This document shows, in pieces, positions 44,269 through 51,519 of a stretch of DNA of 64,000 bases. Made by a program: the position numbers and the translations under genes. The notes beneath the pieces were generated by a model, which saw only the letters and a list, made by a program, of their open reading frames with translations, was not told the origin of the DNA and made no database searches. Position 1 is the first letter of the stretch, and each line of letters begins with the position of its first letter. The stretch comes from Palsa-892 sp963751615 (GTDB lineage Bacteria > Pseudomonadota > Alphaproteobacteria > Rhizobiales > Xanthobacteraceae). The stretch spans positions 1,860,001 through 1,924,000 of the forward strand of contig CAVVVG010000005.1 of the NCBI GenBank assembly GCA_963751615.1. The letters run 5' to 3'.

Positions 44269-44366
44269 GTGAAACCGTCCTGCCGTTTCGTCCGGATGAT
44301 ATGGGCGATCCCGGCGATACATTACCCCCTGACTGCACGAGGCATTGATTTAGTGCAACCTCGTTG

Positions 44367-44577
44367 ATCTAGCGAAATCTCGTCGGGTCGCGGGCACCGA
44401 ACTTATTCCAGAACTGTACTCTGATGGCGACTACGTCATCGACAACAAGAAGCGGCTCGATTGCTTTCACGGCACCGATTTAAAGTGCTTCTGGAGATTC
44501 TTGGCGCCAAAACCGTCTGCCTGATGGGAACTGTCCGTAGGCAGATCGAAGAATATTTTCCGCAGGCCAATCGATAG
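44367..44577 (+). pseudogene. Isochorismatase-family cysteine hydrolase remnant
   Basis: One frame reads GTELIPELYSDGDYVIDNKK then RLDCFHGTDLK. The next frame continues VLLEILGAKTVCLMGTVRRQ and ends NR at a TAG (44575-44577). Together they recall the core of isochorismatase-like hydrolases (GDYVI..K..FHGTDL..LLR.LG..TV...G). Both ends are missing and there is a frameshift, so it is a fragment of a lost gene. Confidence 0.5.
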
Positions 44578-44590
44578 CACCGCGTATTCG

Positions 44591-45703
44591 TTATCTCGTC
44601 AGCGAGACTCCGCCGAGCGGACGCGGATAGAGATGGCCGCGGGCCACCATCAAACCGATTAGAAGCGGCATTGCGAGCAGCCCGCCCAGCGGGCCCCATA
44701 ACCACACCCAGAAAGCGACCGACAGAAAAATCGCGAACGGGTTCACGGTCATTCGCCGCCCAACGACGTTGGGTGTTACCAACTGTCCCTCGACTACGGA
44801 CTGGGCAATGAAAATTGCGGGCGCGAGCAGCGCATAGCCGATCGAAGGAAATACAGCGAGCCCGACGACGAGCAAGACGGTCGCCATGATCGTGGGGCCG
44901 ATAATGGGAACATAATTAAGCCCGAAGGCGAGGACGCCCAGCGCAATGGGATTGGGAAGCCCGATCAATGCCGCAAGCGCCGCTGTCAGCGCCCCGATCG
45001 CGAAATTAATGAGGGTCAGCGTTCCGATGTAGCGCGACAGATTCCGCTCGACATCGTTGAAGATCCGCAGAATGCGAAGGCGATCCTTTCGCCTATCGGA
45101 AAGCACAATCAAGTAGCGCCGAAAATTTTCATGGCCCGCCAAAAAGAACAGCAAGGTGACGAAGAAAAGCAGAAGCTGCGCGATGGCCGGCGTCAGAACC
45201 GACAACAGCGGTGTGATGAAATTGGAGGTCACATCGAACTTAAGCGCGCCGAGATCGATGCCGAGCGGCCCGGAAATTCCGCTTTGTATGTCACGGAGCG
45301 CCGTCAGCGGCCGGTCGAGGACCTGAAGTTTTTCCCGAAGCGTCGATCCGATTTCAGAATTCTTTGCCGCCCACTCGCTCACAAGGCCCGACAACACGAC
45401 GATCCCGACACAGAGAGCCACGAAAAAGACAGCGACGAGCATCAGCGAAGCGAGCCACGGCGGAATTCTGAACCGCGTAATCCCCTTCGCTATAGGGGCC
45501 ATCATGGTGCCGACGACGATCGCAAGTGTAACGGGCAGTAGCAGCGCGCGGGAAAATTGCAAGGCTGCGAGCGCGAGCAAGAGAAAAATGCCGATGATCG
45601 CAATCTCGGTTGCACCGCGCCAAAAAACGTCCTTACTGGCGACGGGCTCGGGCTCGACCAGATCGAGTTGAAACCGCCGCGCCGACGAAGAAGAAGTCTT
45701 CAT
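44591..45703 (-). CDS. AI-2E family transporter (PerM-like permease)
   Basis: About 370 residues from the ATG at 45703 (upstream in-frame sequence looks non-coding). Seven to eight membrane segments, e.g. ATEIAIIGIFLLLALAALQF and PWLASLMLVAVFFVALCVGIVVL. The family marker LNYVPIIGPTIMATVLLVVGLAVFPS and the ending FWVWLWGPLGGLLAMPLLIGLMV are both present. The large periplasmic or cytoplasmic insert between segments 3 and 4 (EIGSTLREKLQVLDRPLTALR) is normal. Members are annotated as AI-2 exporters, but many are Na+/H+ antiporter-like or unknown. Stands alone. Confidence 0.87.
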   Translation of the reverse strand: MKTSSSSARRFQLDLVEPEPVASKDVFWRGATEIAIIGIFLLLALAALQFSRALLLPVTLAIVVGTMMAPIAKGITRFRIPPWLASLMLVAVFFVALCVGIVVLSGLVSEWAAKNSEIGSTLREKLQVLDRPLTALRDIQSGISGPLGIDLGALKFDVTSNFITPLLSVLTPAIAQLLLFFVTLLFFLAGHENFRRYLIVLSDRRKDRLRILRIFNDVERNLSRYIGTLTLINFAIGALTAALAALIGLPNPIALGVLAFGLNYVPIIGPTIMATVLLVVGLAVFPSIGYALLAPAIFIAQSVVEGQLVTPNVVGRRMTVNPFAIFLSVAFWVWLWGPLGGLLAMPLLIGLMVARGHLYPRPLGGVSLTR

Positions 45704-45865
45704 ATAGCCGTCCCCGGTTGCTCCGATCGATTCGCAACAACCATCAACTGCCCGCCGCGAAAATAGTTCCCCGTATCCGGCAGGTACGCGGAACCCTTCC
45801 CGCGCTCGGACGTTTTGGCTTGCGAGAAAGGCAAGGAAACCAGACTTGGGACGCGCTTTGATCTT

Positions 45866-46243
45866 ATGGCTATTAGGGATTCCGATTCCGGTCCTCATAG
45901 TGCTGTGGTTGTTCGGCTTTTTCCATTAAGCGACGCCGTAAAGGAAATAGCGGACAAGCCACCGCTTTGGGATTATCCAAAACTAGAGTCCGGACAAGGC
46001 GAGTATTTCCTTGGTCAGCGCGGCCGCGCTGAAGAAAAGTTGGAGAGCCTCATCGCAAGAAAATATTCACGCGGAGCGTCGAAAGACGTGAAGCGCGAGA
46101 TGCACAAGTTCAAACGCGGAAAGTTGCGGAGCGGAAAGGGCGGCCGCGGCGGAAAGGTGAGGAGTTGCAAGCAGGCCATCGCCATCGGTCTGTCGGAAGC
46201 GCGCATTGAAGGCAAGAAGGTTCCGAAGCGGCGCAAAATCTAG
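45866..46243 (+). CDS. DUF6496 domain protein
   Basis: 125 residues from the ATG at 45866. The C-terminal half is very basic: SKDVKREMHKFKRGKLRSGK, GGRGGKVRSCKQAIAIGLSEARIEGKKVPKRR. This is the DUF6496 pattern, seen in small proteins that often sit near stress and DNA-binding genes. The charge suggests nucleic acid binding (inference). The N-terminal 60 residues are less conserved. It is divergent from the AI-2E gene and upstream of the DUF883 and holin-like pair. Confidence 0.75.
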   Translation: MAIRDSDSGPHSAVVVRLFPLSDAVKEIADKPPLWDYPKLESGQGEYFLGQRGRAEEKLESLIARKYSRGASKDVKREMHKFKRGKLRSGKGGRGGKVRSCKQAIAIGLSEARIEGKKVPKRRKI

Positions 46244-46344
46244 CGGTCTATTGGGATTTGCAAGCACCGCGACAATCGGAACCTTTTTGGCCGGGTTCGC
46301 GTTGTCGAGGCAACCGTTCAATTCCTGACTGAGGGGATGCTCCA

Positions 46345-46668
46345 ATGGCAGCCGACTCAACCGCCAAATTCACCCGCAATGCCTCGGCCACCATCGAAAG
46401 TCTGCAAGAGGACCTGACCGCCATGCGTGACGATGTGGGCAAGCTCAGCCAGCAAGTTGTCGACCTTCTGTCCGCCAAGGGCGCCGCCGCCTACATGCGC
46501 GCGAAGAAGAATTTCGACGCGAAGACCGGCGAGGCCGCCGATGCCGTGCGCGACGTACGCGACACCTTCGTCGACGCTCTCGAAGAATCGGTGCAGGAGC
46601 GCCCATTGGCGACGCTCGCCATCGCGCTCGGAATCGGTTTCGTGATCGGCGCGACCTGGCGCCGTTAG
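46345..46668 (+). CDS. DUF883 / ElaB-YqjD-like membrane-anchored protein
   Basis: 107 residues. A long amphipathic helix (FTRNASATIESLQEDLTAMRDDVGKLSQQVVDLLSA) leads to a C-terminal membrane anchor, ATLAIALGIGFVIGATWRR, with the GxxxG-like pattern of the family. E. coli relatives YqjD and ElaB are inner-membrane, ribosome-associated, stationary-phase proteins. Next to a YqjE/holin-like gene, giving the known YqjD-YqjE arrangement. Confidence 0.85.
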   Translation: MAADSTAKFTRNASATIESLQEDLTAMRDDVGKLSQQVVDLLSAKGAAAYMRAKKNFDAKTGEAADAVRDVRDTFVDALEESVQERPLATLAIALGIGFVIGATWRR

Positions 46669-46708
46669 GGCAGGGGCGGTTGCTGAAGCTAAAGGGCCGG
46701 GGGCTGAT

Positions 46709-47149
46709 GTGAGCAAGACGATCGAGGCCGCCCTTCGAACGGCCGTCTATGGCAGCATTGCCGCTGCGGCCGCGGTTGCGGCGTTTCTTTTTTTCGTGAT
46801 CGCGACATTTCTATGGACACAACAGCGCTATGACACGATCGTCGCCTGCGGCGTCGGCACCGGCCTCTTCTTGCTGGTCGCGGTAGTCGCGCTGACGACG
46901 CTTGCGATCTCTCGCCGCCGCGCAGCGAAGGCCGACGAAGAGGCGGCGAATAAAGTGCCCGCGTGGCTCGCCGATCCCGCGACGCTATTGATGGCGGTGC
47001 AGATCGCGCGCTCCGTGGGCATTACGCGGCTGCTGCCGCTGGTGCTTGCCGCCACCGCGGCCTTTGGCGCCGCTGCTCTGAAGGGCCGCGCGCGCACGAA
47101 CAAGCGCCGGACGCAACCCGACGAATCAAAGCGCGCCGCAGCGGCATAA
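46709..47149 (+). CDS. YqjE / phage-holin-like membrane protein
   Basis: 146 residues, GTG start at 46709. Two strong hydrophobic segments (YGSIAAAAAVAAFLFFVIATFLW and TIVACGVGTGLFLLVAVVALTTLAI), then a basic loop and a third weaker segment (ITRLLPLVLAATAAFGAAALKG), ending in a basic tail. This resembles the YqjE or putative holin family that accompanies DUF883 genes. 40 bases after the DUF883 gene, so probably one transcript. Role unknown, possibly in the membrane stress response. Confidence 0.7.
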   Translation: MSKTIEAALRTAVYGSIAAAAAVAAFLFFVIATFLWTQQRYDTIVACGVGTGLFLLVAVVALTTLAISRRRAAKADEEAANKVPAWLADPATLLMAVQIARSVGITRLLPLVLAATAAFGAAALKGRARTNKRRTQPDESKRAAAA

Positions 47150-47416
47150 GATGCGGTCGCCGCTCGATCGAAAAAATCGAAATTAAGGAACTAGATTATC
47201 AGGCGGGCGTTCTCGCATCGATCGCTCACCAGGGAGGATGCCTTGTTCGACGAACTCATGACGTCACAATACGGGCTCGTTGATGAACGAAAATTCATTC
47301 GTGAACACAAACGCGCGATTGCGCATGAATTTTTGGAAATAAACCGTTTCCAATCGCGGCCTCGTGCTTATGTCTTGGACGGCCCCCATCGAGGGGACAA
47401 GGGAGGAGTACGTGTC

Positions 47417-47824
47417 ATGAGAAACTTATTCCTTGGCGTTACAATAGCGTTGGCGCTTGGCGTGGTGACAATTCCGAATGTTGCGATGGCCGGGCATCAT
47501 AGCGGCGGGCACATGGGCATGTCTCACGGCAGCTTCACTGCCGGCGGCACGGCAACCCGGAACATCGGTAACCGGGCTTTAGTCAACCGCAACGTGGTGA
47601 TCAACCGCAACGTAAACCGCAACTTCGCGGTCAGCCGGAATTTCAACAATCGGTTTGCGTTTAACGACCGACATCACCGTCATCACAACCACTTCTTCTA
47701 CCCAGGGTTCTTCTATGGTGACAGCTACGCCAGTTATGACAGCTGTTATCAGTATGCCTGGACGCCGTACGGATACCGCTACGTGAACGTCTGCGGGCCG
47801 AACTACTACTACGGTTACTATTAA
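47417..47824 (+). CDS. Secreted Asn/His/Tyr-rich protein
   Basis: 135 residues from the ATG at 47417, with GGGAGGAG 9-16 bases upstream. Signal peptide MRNLFLGVTIALALGVVTIPNVAMA. The mature part is low-complexity: GHHSGGHMGMSHG, a run of NRN repeats (NRNVVINRNVNRNFAVSRN), HHRHHNHFFYPGFFYG, and a Tyr-rich end (VCGPNYYYGYY). Clusters of His could bind metals. This style of small secreted protein is common in Bradyrhizobium but has no assigned function. A strong terminator follows 21 bases after the stop. Confidence 0.75.
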   Translation: MRNLFLGVTIALALGVVTIPNVAMAGHHSGGHMGMSHGSFTAGGTATRNIGNRALVNRNVVINRNVNRNFAVSRNFNNRFAFNDRHHRHHNHFFYPGFFYGDSYASYDSCYQYAWTPYGYRYVNVCGPNYYYGYY

Positions 47825-47845
47825 GAAGTAGCTGACCAAAAAAGT

Positions 47846-47880
47846 CGGCCCCGTTTTCGGACGGGGCCGGTTTCGTTTTA
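47846..47880 (+). terminator. Rho-independent terminator
   Basis: CGGCCCCGT, loop TTTCGG, ACGGGGCCG: a perfect 9-bp stem, then GTTTCGTTTT. It ends the Asn/His/Tyr-rich protein transcript. Confidence 0.85.
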
Positions 47881-48148
47881 TGTAGAGAAAAATCTGAGCG
47901 CTTAACTGAAAAGCTTTTCGCGCTTGAGCAAAGGAGGAGAAGCTCTAATTGCGGAGCTCTCGTTAGATCAAGGGATATGTCTCTTATTAGAGAGCGTTCG
48001 AACGCTGCGGGTTCTTTTCGTGATCGTGGTGAGTCTCTTATGAAAGTCCCGATCACAGATCCTGAATTCAAGTCCGACGGCTGTCGTGATTACGCATCGC
48101 TCCCGCCGGTGTGCACCTCATTCGGTGATGATTTCGGTTTCGGCAAGT

Positions 48149-48366
48149 GAAATTCCCTGTTCCTTGTCGAAAATTCTCTGTTCCGTGAAAACAATTCCCT
48201 GTTCCATTGCGTAGGGAATTTGTCTCTAAACATCGGTGATTACTTGCGTTATTAGAGCCTCTGGTGAATTGGAACTGCGGGAATTGCAAAATTCCCTGTA
48301 AATTTCCCTGTTAGCAGGGAATAAGAGACGGAGACTGGTTCGATCATGACTGGGTTGCCAGCCACC
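48149..48366 (+). repeat. AATTCCCTGT repeat element, copy 1
   Basis: Begins with three AATTCCCTGT-like units at 48151, 48172 and 48193, exactly 21 bases apart. An inverted AGGGAATT follows at 48213. Later come a pair AATTCCCTGT/AATTTCCCTG near 48290-48310, AGCAGGGAAT, and a T-arm-like GGAGACTGGTTCGATCATGA then GGGTTGCCAGCCACCA. No gene. Matched by copy 2 at 49176. The segment 47881-48148 shows nothing else I can name. Confidence 0.75.
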
Positions 48367-48534
48367 ATGCTCGGATGATCCACCGGCAACCCCGAGCGCG
48401 TTTCGATCGGAGAAAATCTTGGAAGCATCGCGTTTGGCTGGATAACGGCTGTCATTGTTGGTTTGGTTTATAAGCGCTACGTTGCGCGTTGAATGGGGGA
48501 CGGCGATCTCTCCCATGTTTCAGGAAGTCTCCTC

Positions 48535-48900
48535 ATGCCTGACAGAAAGCCGAATTTCATAGACCTTCCACACCAGCAGCAAATGGCCCTTTCGAGGTGG
48601 GACAACGAGGGCGGCGCGGGACCCCGTGGCCCGCAGGCGGGCTTAATTTCCGACGAAGTGGAATCCGAGGTCCCTCAGTTGACAAATTCCGATTTGGTGA
48701 AGCTTCGCGTTCGCGTGATCGCGCTTGAGAACCTGGTGATCGCGTTGCTCGCGGAAGCATCTAATCGGCAGCTCGACCTTGCTCGTGAAATGGCAGCTTA
48801 CATTTCTCCAAGGCCAGGTTTCACCCATCATCCTCTGACAATTCGTGCGGCAGGCCAGATGATAGATCTTGTTGAACGAGCCGGTCGTTTTCGGTCATGA
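48535..48900 (+). CDS. Hypothetical protein between two repeat copies
   Basis: 121 residues from the ATG at 48535, with AGGAAG about 8 bases upstream. Polar N-terminus (MPDRKPNFIDLPHQQQMALSRWDNEGGAGPRGPQAG), then a clear helix (TNSDLVKLRVRVIALENLVIALLAEASNRQLDLAREMAAYI) with heptad-like hydrophobic spacing. It ends in a short helical tail (IRAAGQMIDLVERAGRF). No signal or membrane segment; perhaps a small oligomer. No family recognised. Flanked on both sides by copies of the AATTCCCTGT element, which suggests an islet. Confidence 0.6.
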   Translation: MPDRKPNFIDLPHQQQMALSRWDNEGGAGPRGPQAGLISDEVESEVPQLTNSDLVKLRVRVIALENLVIALLAEASNRQLDLAREMAAYISPRPGFTHHPLTIRAAGQMIDLVERAGRFRS

Positions 48901-49128
48901 CGCCTTTATGAGCGCGCCACGGCCGCTTTAGAGCGGTTTGCGGACTAAAGTCAGACATCGCGCCAATCGCGAGAAGCGCTAAATTCGGCCCTGTCTCGTA
49001 TCTACGAAAAAAGTCGCGTTCGAGCCAAGGTATTTTTGGACGAGTCGGTTTGATTCAAGTCAAAGAGCTTCGACGACGATCAGCTTAGTTTGTAAAAAAT
49101 ACGAAAGAGGAGCCGTACGGTCGGAGCT

Positions 49129-49143
49129 GTGTGTACCGAAAAC
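49129..49143 (+). mobile_element. Solitary IS end (26229-type)
   Basis: GTGTGTACCGAAAAC followed by CTCATCC, matching the left end of the IS at 26229 (GTGTGTACTGAAAAC CTTATCC). No transposase follows; it abuts repeat copy 2. Confidence 0.6.
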
Positions 49144-49175
49144 CTCATCCAAGTATGATTTCTGCCGTGGCAGGT

Positions 49176-49439
49176 GAAATTCCCTGTTTCTTGTCGAAAA
49201 TTCCCTGTTCAGGGAAAATAATTCCCTGTTCCATTGCCTAGGGAATTTGTCTCTAAACCTCGGTGATCAGGTGCGTAATTAGAGTCTCTGGCGCGCTAGA
49301 ACTGTCGAAATTGCAAAATTCCCTGTAAATTTCCCTGTTAGCAGGGAATTTAATACGGAGACCGGTTCGATCGGGACTGTGTCGCCAGCCAACCAGTCCG
49401 GTCTCTGCACGCGTCCGTTTGTCTTGCGAGAATTCGCGC
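49176..49439 (+). repeat. AATTCCCTGT repeat element, copy 2, ending in tRNA-Gln-flank-like sequence
   Basis: Three units at 49178, 49199 and 49220, again 21 bases apart, then the same inverted and T-arm-like parts as copy 1. From 49385 it reads CCAGCCAACCAGTCCGGTCTCT and, 19 bases later, GCGAGAATTCGCGC; both blocks also follow tRNA-Gln at 19212. The remainder of 48901-49651 contains degenerate 'FGGKAD'-type frames and no gene. Confidence 0.75.
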
Positions 49440-49651
49440 GTCGGCTTTACCCCCGAAATCAGACATGCGCCGGTAATTCATCGATGTCTGCTTTGTGCCA
49501 ACTCGTTTCGATCCGACTGCACGACACGACAGTTTGCCAAACGAGATTAGTTTTTGACGCGGCGTGGCGACAAGCATGGAATCCAAGTGGCGCCGGCCGA
49601 GACAATGGAGATATTCGAGTCACTCAAGAACAAGGGCTGAGGGACGGAGGC

Positions 49652-50662
49652 TTAAGCGGCCTTCGCCTTGGGTCGCTCCAATGGCTTCAGCTCGAAGCTC
49701 AGCAACGAGCCGCGCCGCAGCACATCGATTGCGATGCTGCGCCCAATGCGCTCGGTGTTCAGCAGTCGGATTAGGTCGTCGACGCCGGTCACGGCTTGGC
49801 CGTCGGCGCGCACGATGGTGTCGAGCGTCATCAGACCCGCGAGAGCTGCTGGCCCGTTCGGCTCCAGCGCGGTGATCATTGCACCCAACTCATTATCGAT
49901 TTCGGCATGGCGTGCATGCCGGCGCGGCACCGCTGTGGTCTGCGCCGACACCCCGATATAACCGCGACGTACGCGCCCGTGCCTGATCAACTCGCCCAGC
50001 ACGAATTGCGCCGTGTTGCTGGCAACCGCGAAGCAGATACCCTGCGCGCCCATAATGATGGCGGTGTTAATGCCGATCACTTGCCCGCGCGATGACACCA
50101 ACGGCCCGCCAGAATTACCTGGATTGAGAGCGGCGTCGGTCTGGATCACGTCTTCAATCAGCCGGCCACTGCGCGCGCGCAACGAGCGGCCGAGCGCTGA
50201 GATTACCCCGGCAGTGACGGTCGATTCGAAACCGAGCGGATTGCCAATGGCGACCACCAATTGTCCGCGCCGTAGCCGCTTGGAATCGCCAAGCGCGGCG
50301 TGCGGTAGATTCTGCGTCGAGTCCGCCCGAACTAGCGCCAAATCGGTATCAGGGTCCTGGCCCAGACGGCGGGCGTCCATGACGCGGCCTTCCGCGTCAA
50401 GCAAGCGCACTTCTTTGGCACCATGAACCACGTGGCTATTGGTTAGCACCAGTCCATCCGGCGAGATCACTACGCCGGAGCCGACCCCGCTGGGGCGGCG
50501 ATTGGCCGTGCGGGTTTGGACGCGCACGACCGCCGGTCCGACAGTATCGGCTGCGGCCATCACCGTGTGGGAATAAGCGTCAAGGATCTCCGAATCGGGC
50601 GCTCGCGGCGCCGCGACCCCTGCAGTGTCCTCGGTATCGTACGACGACTCAAAATCGAGCAT
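49652..50662 (-). CDS. S1C-family serine protease (HtrA/DegP-like) with PDZ domain, no signal peptide
   Basis: 336 residues. Trypsin-like domain with the triad His77 (LTNSHVVHG), Asp107 (DTDLALVRA) and Ser184 (NPGNSGGPLV). One PDZ domain at about 240-330 (IGVSAQTT ... ALEPNGPAALAGLMTLDTIVRADGQAVTGVDDLI). Most HtrA proteins are periplasmic; here the N-terminus (MLDFESSYDTEDTAGVAAPRAPDSEILDAYS) is acidic and has no hydrophobic segment, so it may act in the cytoplasm or have a misjudged start. The first ATG is used; there is no better upstream start in frame. A quality-control role is likely. Confidence 0.9.
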   Translation of the reverse strand: MLDFESSYDTEDTAGVAAPRAPDSEILDAYSHTVMAAADTVGPAVVRVQTRTANRRPSGVGSGVVISPDGLVLTNSHVVHGAKEVRLLDAEGRVMDARRLGQDPDTDLALVRADSTQNLPHAALGDSKRLRRGQLVVAIGNPLGFESTVTAGVISALGRSLRARSGRLIEDVIQTDAALNPGNSGGPLVSSRGQVIGINTAIIMGAQGICFAVASNTAQFVLGELIRHGRVRRGYIGVSAQTTAVPRRHARHAEIDNELGAMITALEPNGPAALAGLMTLDTIVRADGQAVTGVDDLIRLLNTERIGRSIAIDVLRRGSLLSFELKPLERPKAKAA

Positions 50663-50857
50663 GGCTGATTATGGGATTTGTAGATGAAACTCGATGTAGG
50701 TAGTGGTCGGCAAAATGGAAGATGCCGGTAGCGGGCGCTGCCTGAATTGGCATTTCCACTCATTACTCTATGCAACCCGCGTTCAATTGTGTGTGAGAAT
50801 CTGCGTTTGACGAACAAGAAATCAGCGCACAAGAAATCAGCGCACAACCCGAACAGC

Positions 50858-51517
50858 TCAAGCGGTCAGGAGCCCGATAGCACCGATCAATATCAGGGTG
50901 ACAGCCCATACGAAGTCGAGATTGAACCAGCTTCTGGAGAGGAATTTCAAACCGAGCCAGGCATGGACGAGGAGCGCAATCACGCCGCCGGCGGTCACCA
51001 TCGAGAGCGTATGCACGAGCGAGACCAGAACCGCAGTCGCCGAGTTTCGCGCCATCAAGATGGACGAAGCCTGATGGGCTGTATCAAGCTCTTCAGTCGA
51101 GCAGAGGCCAAGATAGATTGGCAGCAGCATCAGACCCGCTCCGTGGGCCGTTGCAATTGCGAATGACCAAAGCGCAAGCTGCGTGGGCCTGATCCGGGCC
51201 AGCGCACGCGGGTGTCGCCGGTTGACGAGGCGAAAGGCGCCGAAGGCGATCACGCTGACGCTCGCACCAATGCGGATTTCGCGCTGCCAGTCCAACAGTG
51301 CGGTCATCAGCGCAAAGGGCAGTAGAATGACGAGCATGGACACCAGGTGCCCGGCCGCAAGCGGCGCCAGCGCCGCCACTACGTCTCGGCGTCCCCGGCC
51401 CATCAAGCCGGCGGAAACTGCCAGAGGCCATCCCATTCCTGGATTGACGCCATGATACAAGCCGCTGGCGACCACGGCCAGCCAAAGGCCGGCCGTGGTC
51501 CATTGAATGTCGCCCAC
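50858..51517 (-). CDS. Polytopic membrane protein of unassigned family
   Basis: 219 residues, GTG start at 51517 with AAAGG upstream. About six hydrophobic segments, e.g. LWLAVVASGLYHGVNPGMGWPLAV, HLVSMLVILLPFALMTALL and TAVLVSLVHTLSMVTAGGVIALLVHAWLGL. A His-Gly-x-Asn-Pro stretch in the first segment recalls HupE, RcnA and NicO-like metal or anion transporters, but I cannot make a firm assignment. It begins 2 bases after the stop of the SBP56 gene on the same strand, so the two form an operon and the transporter may serve the sulfur or selenium chemistry of that protein. Confidence 0.6.
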   Translation of the reverse strand: MGDIQWTTAGLWLAVVASGLYHGVNPGMGWPLAVSAGLMGRGRRDVVAALAPLAAGHLVSMLVILLPFALMTALLDWQREIRIGASVSVIAFGAFRLVNRRHPRALARIRPTQLALWSFAIATAHGAGLMLLPIYLGLCSTEELDTAHQASSILMARNSATAVLVSLVHTLSMVTAGGVIALLVHAWLGLKFLSRSWFNLDFVWAVTLILIGAIGLLTA

Positions 51518-51519
51518 CT

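Noticed and set aside
48149..48220. AATTCCCTGT units considered as a CRISPR array
   Set aside because: Units are only about 10 bases, spaced 21 bases with related spacers, and no cas genes are present. The layout suits iteron-like or operator repeats.
48068..48289. Small minus-strand frame (NGTGNCFHGTENFRQGTGNF type peptide)
   Set aside because: It is the translation of the AATTCCCTGT repeat, a known source of false genes in this group.
49350..49586. Minus-strand frame containing a SDFGGKADARIL-like peptide
   Set aside because: The FGGKAD-type peptide recurs in intergenic repeats of Bradyrhizobium-like genomes and is not a gene.
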